A stretch of DNA of 64,000 nucleotides from Bacteroides luhongzhouii (GCF_009193295.2 NZ_CP059973.1:1054001-1118000); one strand, 5' to 3'. Positions 38,400 through 48,197 are shown, counted from the first letter of the stretch. Notes: a model not told the origin generated them from the letters alone. Translations and numbers: made by a program.

Positions 38400-38497
38400 A
38401 TTGCCTAAGGAGTTTTCGTTTGACTATAGTCAAGCGATAGTTCAACATATGTCAAGCGTTCGTTCAACAACTGTCAAACGAAAACTCCTTAGGCAAT
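38400..38497. repeat. 25-bp perfect inverted repeat enclosing GT(T)CAA motifs phased at 11 bp
   Basis: The arms 38400-38424 and 38473-38497 are exact reverse complements over 25 bp (core CCTAAGGAGTTTTCG). The 48-base interior has GTCAAGCG at 38429 and 38451, with GTCAAACG opening the right arm at 38473, exactly 22 bp apart. GTTCAAC at 38440 and 38462 falls midway, giving GT(T)CAA every 11 bp. No direct target duplication is seen at the ends. The element ends 274 bp before the GH16 start codon. Confidence 0.85.
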
Positions 38498-38646
38498 TGA
38501 AAAAATAATATAAGCAAGAGAAAGAAATAAAAACTGCATATTGACGAGTTATTGTCAGCAATAGTATCTTGGGATCATTCCGTACAGCAACAATCTTCGA
38601 AAAAGAATGGGTAAGATAACGTCCGTTCGATAAAAATCAGCTGATT

Positions 38647-38678
38647 TGTCAGCAATCAAACCTAATATGTCAGCAATC
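38647..38678 (+). promoter_or_regulatory. Direct-repeat candidate operator for the HTCS
   Basis: TGTCAGCAATC occurs at 38647-38657 and again at 38668-38678, 21 bp apart, so on the same DNA face. Related CAGC cores lie at 38638 and 38691, and another TTGTCAGCAAT at 38553. Paired direct repeats upstream of a promoter fit binding of an AraC-type dimer. The -7-like CATCTTTG follows at 38705-38712. Confidence 0.5.
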
Positions 38679-38770
38679 TGACCATCGTTTCAGCCGGATA
38701 TTAGCATCTTTGCACCAAGCTTTACAAGTATAAAGCACATATTACGTTTAACCTTTAAAATGCTAAAACG

Positions 38771-39586
38771 ATGAAAAAAGTAGCACTATTCCTATTTTTA
38801 TCCGTTTGCTTCGCGCAACAATCCTGTTCGTCGGATTCTGTTGGAACGGAACCAGAGGAAAATCCACAAGACATTCTTTTTAAAGACGATTTCAACTTTT
38901 TCGACGAAAAAGTATGGACGAAAGAAACTCATGAACCCGGTTGGACCAATCAAGAGCTACAGGCATACGATGCCGCTCATGTATCGGTTGGAAAGGACGG
39001 GGATAAATCGGTTCTGATTCTTACCGCCGAACGCAAAGGGAATAAAATCTACTCCGGCAGGATCAATTCAAAAGGGAAAAAGAGTTTCAAGTATCGCAAG
39101 ATAGAAGCAAGTATCAAGCTTCCCAAGACTAACGGCGGACTGTGGCCTGCGTTCTGGATGATGGGAGATAACGACAAAGAATGGCCGGCATGCGGGGAAA
39201 TCGACATTATGGAAATGGGAGAACAGAGCGGAATGGCTGCGGGCGATTCGGAAAAACAAGTGAACACCGCCATTCACTATGGTCCCAGCGCAGCGGCTCA
39301 CGAACAGCAATACTACAAAGCCAATGTTGCCAACAGCCTGCAAGACGGCAATTATCACACCTACTCTCTGGATTGGGATGAAAACAGCCTGACAATATCC
39401 GTCGACAACGTCAAGTTTCATACGTTCGACATTAGCTCGAACAATTACTTCCACGACAACTTCTACATTCTGTTCAACCTCGCCGTGGGAGGTGCGTTTA
39501 CAGGGATTACCGACATTAATAAACTGACGGGACTGAGAGACGGCCAGAAAGTGAATATGTACATCGACTGGGTGAAAATATTATAG
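38771..39586 (+). CDS. GH16 endo-beta-glucanase lipoprotein (mixed-linkage glucanase)
   Basis: This 271-residue surface lipoprotein (Cys19, QQSCSS) is a GH16 beta-jelly-roll. The catalytic ExDxxE motif is GEIDIMEMGE with Glu143 (nucleophile), Asp145 and Glu148 (acid/base). Substrate-cleft aromatics are in GGLWPAFWMMGDN, and the C-terminal half holds the conserved DNFYILFNLAVGG. Length, residue positions and gene order match, as I recall them, the B. ovatus mixed-linkage beta-glucan GH16, which cuts beta-1,3/1,4-glucan at the surface. Laminarin activity is possible. It is the first gene of the HTCS-controlled operon, 20 bp before the SusC gene. Confidence 0.93.
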   Translation: MKKVALFLFLSVCFAQQSCSSDSVGTEPEENPQDILFKDDFNFFDEKVWTKETHEPGWTNQELQAYDAAHVSVGKDGDKSVLILTAERKGNKIYSGRINSKGKKSFKYRKIEASIKLPKTNGGLWPAFWMMGDNDKEWPACGEIDIMEMGEQSGMAAGDSEKQVNTAIHYGPSAAAHEQQYYKANVANSLQDGNYHTYSLDWDENSLTISVDNVKFHTFDISSNNYFHDNFYILFNLAVGGAFTGITDINKLTGLRDGQKVNMYIDWVKIL

Positions 39587-39606
39587 GAATCTTAAATATA
39601 TATGCT

Positions 39607-42600
39607 ATGAATATGAAAAAATGTAAGTATCTACTGTTTTGCGGAACACTCACCCTTTGGATGGCGGGAAGTTTCCAGCAAGTGTATGCAGCAACGGAAC
39701 CAAGTTCCCAGGCTGTTCAACAACAAAGCAACAAGGTAACCGGAAAAGTGAGCGATGCCACCGGTCCCATCATTGGAGCTTCCGTAGTGGAGAAAGGAAC
39801 TGCCAACGGAACGATTACCGATCTGGATGGAAATTTCAGTTTGAATGTAAAAGCCGGAGCTACGCTCGTTGTCAGCTACGTGGGTTATAAATCCGAAGAG
39901 GTGAAAGCGGGAAGAGGCCCTTTGAACATCACCTTGAAAGAGGATGCCAAAGCATTGGATGAAGTGGTGGTTACCGCCCTTGGCATTAAAAGAGAGCGCA
40001 AAGCGTTGGGTTACGGCATTGATGAAGTGAAAGGCGAAGCTTTGACCAAAGCCAAAGAAACGAATCTCATCAACTCCATGGCAGGACGTGTGCCGGGCTT
40101 GGTAGTCAGCCAGACTGCCGGTGGTCCTTCCGGTTCTACACGTGTCATTCTGCGAGGCAGTACCGAAATGACCGGCAATAACCAGCCTCTTTATGTAGTG
40201 GACGGTGTACCTTTGGACAACACCAATTTCGGCAGTGCCGGTACAAACGGAGGCTTCGACTTGGGCGATGGTATTTCGAGCATCAATGCCGATGACGTAG
40301 AAAACATGTCGGTATTAAAAGGCCCTGCAGCGTCCGCGCTTTATGGCAGCCGTGCCAGCCATGGTGTTATCTTGATTACAACCAAGCGAGCCAACAAAGA
40401 TAAAATCAGCGTGGAATATAACGGAACGCTGACTTTCGACACCCAACTCGCCAAATGGGACGAAGTGCAACAGATATACGGTATGGGAAGCAACGGTACT
40501 TATAGCTATGATGCCATATCCAACACGAACAAGAGTTGGGGCCCCAAAGCGGACGGTTCAAACATGCTGAAGTATTTCGACGGCGTGGAACGTCCTTTCC
40601 TGATTGTCCCCGACAATACGTCCAACTTCTTCCGTACAGGTATCACCGCTACCAACTCCGCCATCATAGGTGTGAACAGCGGAAAAACCGGCATTCGCTT
40701 CACCTATACGGACATGCGCAATAAAGATATTGTTCCCCAGACACACATGAGCCGTGACATTTTCAACCTGCGTGCCAATACGTCTGCGGGAAAGGTAGAC
40801 TTGGATTTCAGCGTCAACTATACACGGGAGGATGTAAAGAACCGTCCGGCTCTGGGCGACAGCAAGTCCAATATCGGTAAAAACCTGATGACTCTCGCCA
40901 CCACCTACGATCAGGAATGGCTGCAAACCTATCAGACTGCCGACGGCGAATATTCCAACTGGAACGGTATGGATCCCTACAATGTGAATCCGTATTGGGA
41001 TATCTATAAGAATTTCAATAAATCCAAGAAAGATTTGTTCCGCATGAATGGCAAGGCCGTATGGAACGTCGACCAACATCTGAAACTTCAAGCAACACTG
41101 GGTGCCGAACTCAACTGGTTCACATTCGATGATTACAAAGCGCCTACCACTCCCGGATTCGAAGCCGGAAGACTTCAAAACAGCGCTTTCCGCAACCGCA
41201 TGTACAACTTTGAAGTGTTGGCTCTCTACAACAACCATTGGGGTGATTTCGATTTCAACGCTACGTTAGGCGGCAATATATATAAGGTAAACAACCAGAC
41301 CACTGTTACCACCGCTCAAGACATGAAGATACGCGATGTCCCTTCATTGACGAGCTTCAACGAGATCAGTGTAGTGCCCGGCAGTTACCGCAAGCAGATT
41401 AATTCGGTCTACGGAGCAGTGAATGTGGGATGGAAACACATGCTTTACCTCGATGCTACGTTGCGTGGCGACCAATCATCTACTCTTCCTATTGGCAACA
41501 ACATGTATATGTATCCTTCTTTCTCCGGTAGCTTTGTGTTCTCCGAACTGACAAAACTGGGTGACCTCCTGCCTTACGGAAAATTACGTATGTCATGGGC
41601 ACAAGTGGGTAGCGATACCGACCCTTATCAATTGGGACTTGTCTATACAAAATCCAAATATGCTTATCCCGGATATACCATCGGATATATCGATAACGGA
41701 ACCATCCCCAACAAAGACTTGAAACCAACCAAGACAAACTCCGTGGAAATGGGATTGGAATTGAAGTTCCTGAAGAACCGCATCGGGCTGGATTTCACCT
41801 ACTATTCTCAAATCAGTAAAAACCAGATTATGGGAATGGCAAGTTCCTGGACAACCGGTTATAACTATCGCTTGATCAATGCCGGCAAGATAGAAAACAA
41901 AGGTATTGAGATTGCCCTCAGCACACGACCGATTCAAACACGCGATTTCTCTTGGGATATTAATCTGAACTTCTCCAAGAACAGTAACAAGGTAAAAGAA
42001 CTGGATGGTGAATCGGATATGTTTGAACTGGAAAAGGCGACTTGGCTCGACGTTCAGATAGCCGCTAAGGTAGGTGAAAACTTTGGTTCTATTGTGGGTC
42101 CGGACTTCCAACGAAATGAAAAAGGAGATATTCTGATTGACCCGCAAACCGGCCTGCCGCAATATGACAAGAGCAACCACGTATTGGGTAATGCTTCTTG
42201 GGACTGGACAGGTGGATTGCTCACCAACTTTACTTACAAGAATCTCTCACTGGTGGCGGTATTCGACGTGAAAGTAGGCGCCGACCTCTATTCTATGTCT
42301 GCCCGTGCCGCCCACGAATCGGGTAAAAGTCCCGAGACACTAGCAGGACGCGACGCCTGGTATCGCTCGGAAGAAGAAAGATTAGCAGCCGGCATTGCAA
42401 AAGGATCCGATAACTGGAAGCCGACAGGTGGATTCGTTGCTCCGGGTGTCATCGACAACGGTGATGGAACTTATCGCCCCAACGACATCTACATCAATCC
42501 GGAAGACTACTGGATGAGCGTTTGCCGAAATGCACCTTCTATGTTTGTTTATGACAACTCATACGTGAAATGCCGTGAACTGACGTTGAGCTATAATGTA

Positions 42601-42795
42601 CCCAAATCCTGGCTAAAGAATGTAGTAAGCGGGCTGACTGTTTCGTTCGTTGCGCGTAATCCGTTCATCGTATGGAAGAATATCCCGAATATCGACCCGG
42701 ATTCCAACTACAACAATACCACCGGTATGGGACTTGAATATGGTTCGTTGCCTTCACGCAGAAGCTATGGTTTTAACGTAAATGTGAAATTCTAA
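39607..42795 (+). CDS. SusC-family TonB-dependent transporter (mixed-linkage glucan locus)
   Basis: This 1062-residue outer-membrane transporter starts at ATG 39607 (an alternative ATG is two codons on). The signal peptide ends near residue 28 (QVYAA). The carboxypeptidase-regulatory-like domain spans about 43-115 (KVTGKVSDATGPIIGASVV), the plug begins LDEVVVTALGIKRE at about 118, and the barrel ends NVNVKF. No STN domain is present, as expected for HTCS control. It would import the mixed-linkage oligosaccharides made by the GH16 enzyme. It is 11 bp upstream of the SusD gene. Confidence 0.95.
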   Translation: MNMKKCKYLLFCGTLTLWMAGSFQQVYAATEPSSQAVQQQSNKVTGKVSDATGPIIGASVVEKGTANGTITDLDGNFSLNVKAGATLVVSYVGYKSEEVKAGRGPLNITLKEDAKALDEVVVTALGIKRERKALGYGIDEVKGEALTKAKETNLINSMAGRVPGLVVSQTAGGPSGSTRVILRGSTEMTGNNQPLYVVDGVPLDNTNFGSAGTNGGFDLGDGISSINADDVENMSVLKGPAASALYGSRASHGVILITTKRANKDKISVEYNGTLTFDTQLAKWDEVQQIYGMGSNGTYSYDAISNTNKSWGPKADGSNMLKYFDGVERPFLIVPDNTSNFFRTGITATNSAIIGVNSGKTGIRFTYTDMRNKDIVPQTHMSRDIFNLRANTSAGKVDLDFSVNYTREDVKNRPALGDSKSNIGKNLMTLATTYDQEWLQTYQTADGEYSNWNGMDPYNVNPYWDIYKNFNKSKKDLFRMNGKAVWNVDQHLKLQATLGAELNWFTFDDYKAPTTPGFEAGRLQNSAFRNRMYNFEVLALYNNHWGDFDFNATLGGNIYKVNNQTTVTTAQDMKIRDVPSLTSFNEISVVPGSYRKQINSVYGAVNVGWKHMLYLDATLRGDQSSTLPIGNNMYMYPSFSGSFVFSELTKLGDLLPYGKLRMSWAQVGSDTDPYQLGLVYTKSKYAYPGYTIGYIDNGTIPNKDLKPTKTNSVEMGLELKFLKNRIGLDFTYYSQISKNQIMGMASSWTTGYNYRLINAGKIENKGIEIALSTRPIQTRDFSWDINLNFSKNSNKVKELDGESDMFELEKATWLDVQIAAKVGENFGSIVGPDFQRNEKGDILIDPQTGLPQYDKSNHVLGNASWDWTGGLLTNFTYKNLSLVAVFDVKVGADLYSMSARAAHESGKSPETLAGRDAWYRSEEERLAAGIAKGSDNWKPTGGFVAPGVIDNGDGTYRPNDIYINPEDYWMSVCRNAPSMFVYDNSYVKCRELTLSYNVPKSWLKNVVSGLTVSFVARNPFIVWKNIPNIDPDSNYNNTTGMGLEYGSLPSRRSYGFNVNVKF

Positions 42796-42806
42796 AAAGA
42801 TATATC

Positions 42807-44483
42807 ATGAGACAATCTAAATACATCACAATCCTCACGATGGCATGTGCCCTGTTTTTCGCTTCTTGCAGCGACGAATACATGGAAAACATGAATACCG
42901 ACCCTTCCAAGGCCGCTACCATCGACCCGAATGCGCAGCTCACCACTGCCCAACTGCAAACGTACGGAGACCTTAGTATGATGGAAATCTACCGTAACTA
43001 CCATTATGCGTTCACCCAACAACTGATGGGGTGCTGGAACACCACCAACTACGGCGGACGCCATACGTTGGACAATAATGAGATGAGCCGTATCTGGACA
43101 TCGTTCTACACTCAATCCCTGAAGAATATCATTGACGCTCAATATCGCACAGCCGAAGATGCAGAGAAAGTGAACATCAACTCCGTGCTCCGCATCTATC
43201 GGGTTTACCTCATGTCTATCGTCACGGACACTTACGGAGACGCTCCTTTCAGTGAAGCCGGACTAGGATTCCTCGAAGGAAAATTCAATCCGAAGTATGA
43301 TAAGCAGGAAGATATTTACAACACTTTCTTTCTGGAGCTGGAAGATGCCGTCAATAAAATCGATCCGACCAAAGATAAAGTGACAGGCGATCTCATCTAT
43401 GCCGGCGACGTAACTAAATGGCAACAATTGGCAAACTCGCTTCGCCTTCGTTTTGCCATGCGAATCTCCAATGTCAATCCGACAAAGGCACAAACGGAAT
43501 TTGAAAATGCTCTAACTGCCAATGGTGGTGTGATAACGGACGCCTCAAGCGATGCGCTCATCAAATACATGACAATAGCATTTAGTTTCGGACAAGAAGC
43601 TTACTCTGATTATCGCGGAAATTCATTGTCGCAGTTGTTGTTCGGTAACGACCCCGCTAATAATCCAAGTTACCTTTGTTCCACCTTCTTTAATCAGTTA
43701 TACAATTCCGGCGATCCCCGCACGTTCAAAATTTCCCGCTGCTATTACGACGGACTGATGAGTGCCACCAGTCCCGACAATCGTGTCGACATCACCCAAG
43801 AAATGATTGACAAAGGGATTGCTTTCAGTCCGCGCGACCCGGGTGCCTACTCGTGGGAACCATGGCCTACGGGTTACGATAGCGATATTTGTGCCGCGTT
43901 AGCCGTTAACAATCCTTCCGTTACAGCAACTATGGCTCGTGAAGTGGAACCTAAACTTGCCAATAATTTCCAAAGAAGCGACAATCCGGGCGTAGTGATG
44001 ACTTCAGCAGAAGTGAAATTCCTGATGGCGGAAGCTACCGTGAAAAAATGGAACGTCGGCAGTGTTTCGGCAGAAGATCTTTACAAGCAAGGAGTGCGTG
44101 CGGCGATGGATTTCCTGACAGACAACTATGATTGCACAGCTACTACCGATGCAGAGTTTGATGCATTCATCCAAGATAAAGGAGCGTTCGGACATACAGA
44201 CAATCAGAAACTTGAAGCCATCAATACACAGGCATGGATTCTTCACTTCACCAATCCTGCCGAATGTTGGGCAAACGTACGTCGTTCCGGTTATCCGAAG
44301 TTGAAATCACCGGCGGAATACGGGTTCGGACAATACCTCACCGGTGGAACGGAAATTCCGGTACGTCTATGCTATCCTGTATTGGAATCTTCCTATAATA
44401 AGAAAAACTACAATGAAGCCATCGAGCGCATGGGAGGAACAGATAATTGGCACAGCCTTCTGTGGTGGGATACTGAAAACTAA
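42807..44483 (+). CDS. SusD-like lipoprotein (surface glycan-binding protein A type)
   Basis: This 558-residue lipoprotein (Cys21, LFFASCSDEYMENMNTDP) belongs to the SusD-like subgroup with the NMNTDPSKA start. SVLRIYRVYLMSIVTDTYGDAPFSEA at about 130-155 corresponds to the conserved TPR pair. The C-terminal half carries EVKFLMAEATVKKW and ends ERMGGTDNWHSLLWWDT. It should bind mixed-linkage glucan and cap the SusC channel. Gaps of 11 and 20 bp place it firmly inside the operon. Confidence 0.93.
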   Translation: MRQSKYITILTMACALFFASCSDEYMENMNTDPSKAATIDPNAQLTTAQLQTYGDLSMMEIYRNYHYAFTQQLMGCWNTTNYGGRHTLDNNEMSRIWTSFYTQSLKNIIDAQYRTAEDAEKVNINSVLRIYRVYLMSIVTDTYGDAPFSEAGLGFLEGKFNPKYDKQEDIYNTFFLELEDAVNKIDPTKDKVTGDLIYAGDVTKWQQLANSLRLRFAMRISNVNPTKAQTEFENALTANGGVITDASSDALIKYMTIAFSFGQEAYSDYRGNSLSQLLFGNDPANNPSYLCSTFFNQLYNSGDPRTFKISRCYYDGLMSATSPDNRVDITQEMIDKGIAFSPRDPGAYSWEPWPTGYDSDICAALAVNNPSVTATMAREVEPKLANNFQRSDNPGVVMTSAEVKFLMAEATVKKWNVGSVSAEDLYKQGVRAAMDFLTDNYDCTATTDAEFDAFIQDKGAFGHTDNQKLEAINTQAWILHFTNPAECWANVRRSGYPKLKSPAEYGFGQYLTGGTEIPVRLCYPVLESSYNKKNYNEAIERMGGTDNWHSLLWWDTEN

Positions 44484-44503
44484 CTATTAAACAATCATCC
44501 ATT

Positions 44504-45766
44504 ATGAAAAAGATATATATTGCACTATTTGCCCTACTCGCTGTAGGCTCCATATTTACTGCATGCACTGACGAAGAACCGTTCGCTACGGTGACAGAGA
44601 ATGATGATCCGCATATCCTTGACCCGGTATTTCCTGATAGAACGAACGGTCAATTGGCTACATTCGCCAACATCAGCCGGGATGCGAACTTATCCATCGC
44701 GCTGACCGTGACTCCGAAAGATTACACCACAGTAACCTGGTTCATTGATGGGCAGGAAGTAGAATCGGGTACCGACTCCGACAAGGAAATCAACCGCAGT
44801 CTGAAAGCCGGTACGTATAATTTGAAAATAGAAGTAGAAACCGTGAAAGGGAAGAAGACTTCCCGTGAAGGATTAGTGGTGGTCAAACCATTGGCTGATG
44901 ACCCTCAATCTAAGGAAGTTGCCTTTGAGAGAATTGTATCTCCCGGCAAGACTGCCCGTTTATATGGCAATAATCTACAGAAGGTAACGGCCATCCTCCT
45001 GGGAGGAAATACGATTACCGATCCCACTTATGTTGAATCGGCAGATGAGAATTATCTGGAATACACCGTTCCGACAGGCGTAAGCGAAGGCGATTACCGC
45101 ATCGTTCTGCAAGATGCCGACAGCAATGAATATGGGGCCGACATGGTGAAAGTAACCAATGCTTCCCTTATCATTTCGGGAGCTAACCGGGCTACGGCCA
45201 ACGTGGACTGGACCATTTCCGGTATCAATCTTGAAAACATCGCTTCTCTAACTATCGGCGGGCAGACGGTGTCTCAATTCAGCAACCAATCTTCTACGGA
45301 AGTTACGCTGACTTGTCCGGATTTGTCTGACGGAAGCTATACGATGACAGGTAAAACCCGTAGCGGAGAGGCTGTACAGTTCTTGAACGATAATGTTACA
45401 ACTACCGAACAGACTGTTACCGTATCTACCGAAATAACGCTTTGGTCGGGACACCATTACGTTTCGTGGGATAAGCCGGACGGTGACCCCAACAAGAGTT
45501 TCGGTCTGATTCCGAAGGATGTGTTTGCCGGTATCACAGCCGGATCAACACTGAAAGTAGTCTACTCCATAGAACCGACTGCCGAATATCATCAGATGCA
45601 ACTTGCCACAGGTTGGTGGGGTGGCCTGGCAGATAAGATAGAATTTACGGAAAACGGTGAATACACACTGGTGCTGACACAGGATATACTGAATAAGATT
45701 CAAACTGAAGATGGATTCTTATGTACGGGACATGGCTATTATGTGGATTTGGTAACCGTGAAATAA
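44504..45766 (+). CDS. Surface glycan-binding lipoprotein (SGBP-B type; IPT/Ig domains)
   Basis: This 420-residue lipoprotein (Cys21 region, SIFTACTDEE) is built of beta-sandwich modules. A PKD/Ig-like domain lies at about 45-130 (TVTWFIDGQEVESG). Two IPT/TIG-like domains follow at about 140-300 (KTARLYGNNLQKVTAILLGG and ANVDWTISGINLENIASLTI). The C-terminal module at about 305-420 has exposed aromatics (TLWSGHHYVSWDKP, ATGWWGG) suited to binding a glucan chain. There are no catalytic motifs. The place after SusD and before GH3 matches SGBP-B of the B. ovatus mixed-linkage glucan locus. Binding specificity is inferred from that synteny. Confidence 0.85.
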   Translation: MKKIYIALFALLAVGSIFTACTDEEPFATVTENDDPHILDPVFPDRTNGQLATFANISRDANLSIALTVTPKDYTTVTWFIDGQEVESGTDSDKEINRSLKAGTYNLKIEVETVKGKKTSREGLVVVKPLADDPQSKEVAFERIVSPGKTARLYGNNLQKVTAILLGGNTITDPTYVESADENYLEYTVPTGVSEGDYRIVLQDADSNEYGADMVKVTNASLIISGANRATANVDWTISGINLENIASLTIGGQTVSQFSNQSSTEVTLTCPDLSDGSYTMTGKTRSGEAVQFLNDNVTTTEQTVTVSTEITLWSGHHYVSWDKPDGDPNKSFGLIPKDVFAGITAGSTLKVVYSIEPTAEYHQMQLATGWWGGLADKIEFTENGEYTLVLTQDILNKIQTEDGFLCTGHGYYVDLVTVK

Positions 45767-45806
45767 TTATCCTAAGTAAGTTTAAAAATCATTCATGCCA
45801 TGAGTA

Positions 45807-45844
45807 TCTGTCATTCTTCGGGTTAAAGCCCTCTGAATGGCAGA
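45807..45844 (+). promoter_or_regulatory. Intra-operon hairpin before the GH3 gene
   Basis: TCTGTCATTC (45807-45816) pairs with GAATGGCAGA (45835-45844) with one G-T wobble, and a GGG/CCC pair lies further in. It sits in the 113-bp gap between the SGBP and GH3 genes, the largest gap in this operon. No T-run follows, so a processing, stability or partial attenuation element is more likely than a full terminator. Confidence 0.5.
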
Positions 45845-45879
45845 TTACATAAACGATACTACTTAAAAAACAAATCATA

Positions 45880-48174
45880 ATGAAACTAAGAAATATTATA
45901 TTAATGACCGCATCTATCGCAATGACTGCCTGTTCCAAACAGGCAGTTCCCACTGCCATTCCTGAAGACGCAAAAATTGAACAACAAGTGGAAGAGCTTC
46001 TATCAAAGATGGATCTTGACGCCAAGATAGGGCAAATGACCGAGCTTGCTATTGATGTATTAGGAGAGACGATAAATGGAGAATTCCAATTGGACGAGGC
46101 AAAACTCCACAAAGCGATTGCCGAATATAAGGTAGGTTCGTTTCTCAATGCTCCCGGCCCGGTAGCACAAAGCCCGGAAAAGTGGAACGAGATTATCAGT
46201 CGAATACAAGAACTGTCGATGACGGAGATTGGTATTCCATGTATCTACGGCCTGGATCAGAATCATGGTACTACCTATACATTGGGCGGCACGCTCTTTC
46301 CTCAGAACATCAATATGGGTGCTGCATTCAATCCCGAATTGACCTACGAAGCGGCACGTGTAACAGCTTATGAGACAAGAGCAAGCAATTGCCCCTGGAC
46401 ATACTCCCCCACTGTCGATATGGCGCGCGATCCCCGTTGGCCACGTGTGTGGGAAAACTATGGAGAAGACTGTTTAGTCAATGCCATTATGGGTAGCATT
46501 GCTGTCCGAGGCTTTCAGGGAGATGACCCTAACCATATTCCCGCCGACCGAATTGCTACATCCGTAAAACATTACATGGGATACAGCATGCCACGTACCG
46601 GTAAAGACCGCACGCCGGCTTATATATCGGTTTCCGAACTGCGTGAGAAATGTTTTGCACCGTTCAAGGCTTGTGTGGAAGCAGGTGCACTGACTATAAT
46701 GGTCAACAGTGGTTCCATCAACGGAAAGCCTGTACATGCCGACCGCGAACTCCTCACACAATGGCTGAAAGAGGACTTGGGATGGGACGGAATGTTGATC
46801 ACCGACTGGGCGGACATCAACAATCTTTATACCCGCGAACATGTGGCGGCGGACAAAAAAGAAGCCATCGAAATGGCAATCAATGCAGGTATAGACATGG
46901 CTATGGAACCATATGATCTCAATTATTGTACATTACTAAAAGAGTTAGTACAAGAGAAGAAAGTGCCCATGAGCCGCATCGAAGATGCCGTCCGCCGGGT
47001 GCTTAGACTTAAATTGCGTCTGGGTCTGTTCGATCATCCGAATACCTTGCTGAAGGATTATCCTCTCTTCGGCAGCAAGGAGCATGCGCTTATCGCACTT
47101 CATGCAGCCGAAGAATCGGAAATATTGCTAAAAAATAAAGATAATATTCTTCCGCTTCCTCAAGGAAAAAAGATATTGGTAACCGGTCCGAACGCCAACT
47201 CCATGCGTTGCTTGAACGGCGGTTGGAGCTATTCGTGGCAAGGACATCTGACCGATAGATTTGCCGACAAATATAACACCATTTACGAAGCAATCTGCAA
47301 CAAATTCGGAGTCGATCATGTCCGTTTGGAACAGGGCGTAACCTACAAACCCGAAGGGGCTTACATGGAAGAAAATGAACCGGAGATTGAGAAAGCTGTG
47401 ACCGCCGCCCGCAACGTGGATATTATTATCGCCTGCATCGGTGAAAATTCATATTGCGAAACACCCGGTAATCTTTCAGAACTTGCCATCTCCGCCAACC
47501 AAAGCAAACTGGTAAAGGCACTTTCCGCTACGGGAAAACCGATCATCCTGATACTCAATGAGGGTCGTCCCCGCATTATCAACGACTTGGAGCCATTGGC
47601 TGATGCTATTATTGACATTCTATTACCCGGAAACTATGGTGGCGACGCATTGGCGAACATTCTGGCAGGAGACGTAAACCCTAGTGCCAAGATGCCTTAC
47701 ACATATCCGCGACACGAGGCAGCACTGACCACCTACGATTATCGGGTGAGCGAAGAGATGGACAAAATGGAAGGAGCTTACGACTATAATGCGGTAGTTT
47801 CCGTTCAATGGCCTTTCGGATACGGATTGAGCTACACCACTTTCGAATACAGCAACTTCCAAACAGACAAATCTTCATTTACCACGGGAGATGAATTGCG
47901 CTTTTCCGTAGACGTAACCAATACCGGTAAATATGCCGGAAAAGAAGTCGTCATGCTGTTCAGTAGTGATCTTGTGGCTTCGCTTACTCCCGAAAACCGT
48001 AGGTTACGGGCTTTCAAAAAGGTGGAACTGCAACCGGGCGAAACCCAAACTGTCACTCTATCCATCAAAGGCAGCGACTTGGCTTTTGTCAATTCCGATG
48101 GGCAATGGATACTGGAACAAGGGGATTTCCGTATGCAATGCGGAAATCAAACGCTGAATATTATATGCAAGTAA
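45880..48174 (+). CDS. GH3 beta-glucosidase lipoprotein (mixed-linkage glucan locus)
   Basis: This 764-residue GH3 enzyme has a lipobox at Cys18 (MTACSK). The barrel domain has the [11 protein letters not shown] substrate region, SVKHYMGYS (228-236), and the nucleophile Asp309 in [10 protein letters not shown]. The sandwich domain contains [19 protein letters not shown], the acid/base loop region, and an FN3-like domain completes it. It would release glucose from mixed-linkage oligosaccharides after import. The gene order HTCS-GH16-SusC-SusD-SGBP-GH3 equals that of the B. ovatus locus as I remember it. It is the last gene before two terminators. Confidence 0.93.
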   Translation: MKLRNIILMTASIAMTACSKQAVPTAIPEDAKIEQQVEELLSKMDLDAKIGQMTELAIDVLGETINGEFQLDEAKLHKAIAEYKVGSFLNAPGPVAQSPEKWNEIISRIQELSMTEIGIPCIYGLDQNHGTTYTLGGTLFPQNINMGAAFNPELTYEAARVTAYETRASNCPWTYSPTVDMARDPRWPRVWENYGEDCLVNAIMGSIAVRGFQGDDPNHIPADRIATSVKHYMGYSMPRTGKDRTPAYISVSELREKCFAPFKACVEAGALTIMVNSGSINGKPVHADRELLTQWLKEDLGWDGMLITDWADINNLYTREHVAADKKEAIEMAINAGIDMAMEPYDLNYCTLLKELVQEKKVPMSRIEDAVRRVLRLKLRLGLFDHPNTLLKDYPLFGSKEHALIALHAAEESEILLKNKDNILPLPQGKKILVTGPNANSMRCLNGGWSYSWQGHLTDRFADKYNTIYEAICNKFGVDHVRLEQGVTYKPEGAYMEENEPEIEKAVTAARNVDIIIACIGENSYCETPGNLSELAISANQSKLVKALSATGKPIILILNEGRPRIINDLEPLADAIIDILLPGNYGGDALANILAGDVNPSAKMPYTYPRHEAALTTYDYRVSEEMDKMEGAYDYNAVVSVQWPFGYGLSYTTFEYSNFQTDKSSFTTGDELRFSVDVTNTGKYAGKEVVMLFSSDLVASLTPENRRLRAFKKVELQPGETQTVTLSIKGSDLAFVNSDGQWILEQGDFRMQCGNQTLNIICK

Positions 48175-48197
48175 ACAGAATACACCCATTAATGGAT

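Larger units (their letters stand above)
38246..38770. other. 525-bp non-coding spacer before the mixed-linkage glucan operon
   Basis: No gene is visible. The spacer contains a weak stem at 38344-38361 followed by TATTTTT (possible HTCS terminator), the long inverted-repeat element at 38400-38497, TGTCAGC direct repeats at 38647-38678 and a -7-like CATCTTTG at 38705-38712. Confidence 0.75.

Noticed and set aside
38400..38497. The 25-bp inverted repeat as an invertible promoter (phase-variable switch)
   Set aside because: Invertible switches need a promoter between the arms and usually a nearby recombinase. The 48-bp interior has no TAnnTTTG box and no recombinase gene is in the window.
38400..38497. 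The 25-bp inverted repeat as an insertion-sequence remnant
   Set aside because: No flanking target-site duplication and no transposase fragment could be seen. A MITE origin stays possible but is unsupported.
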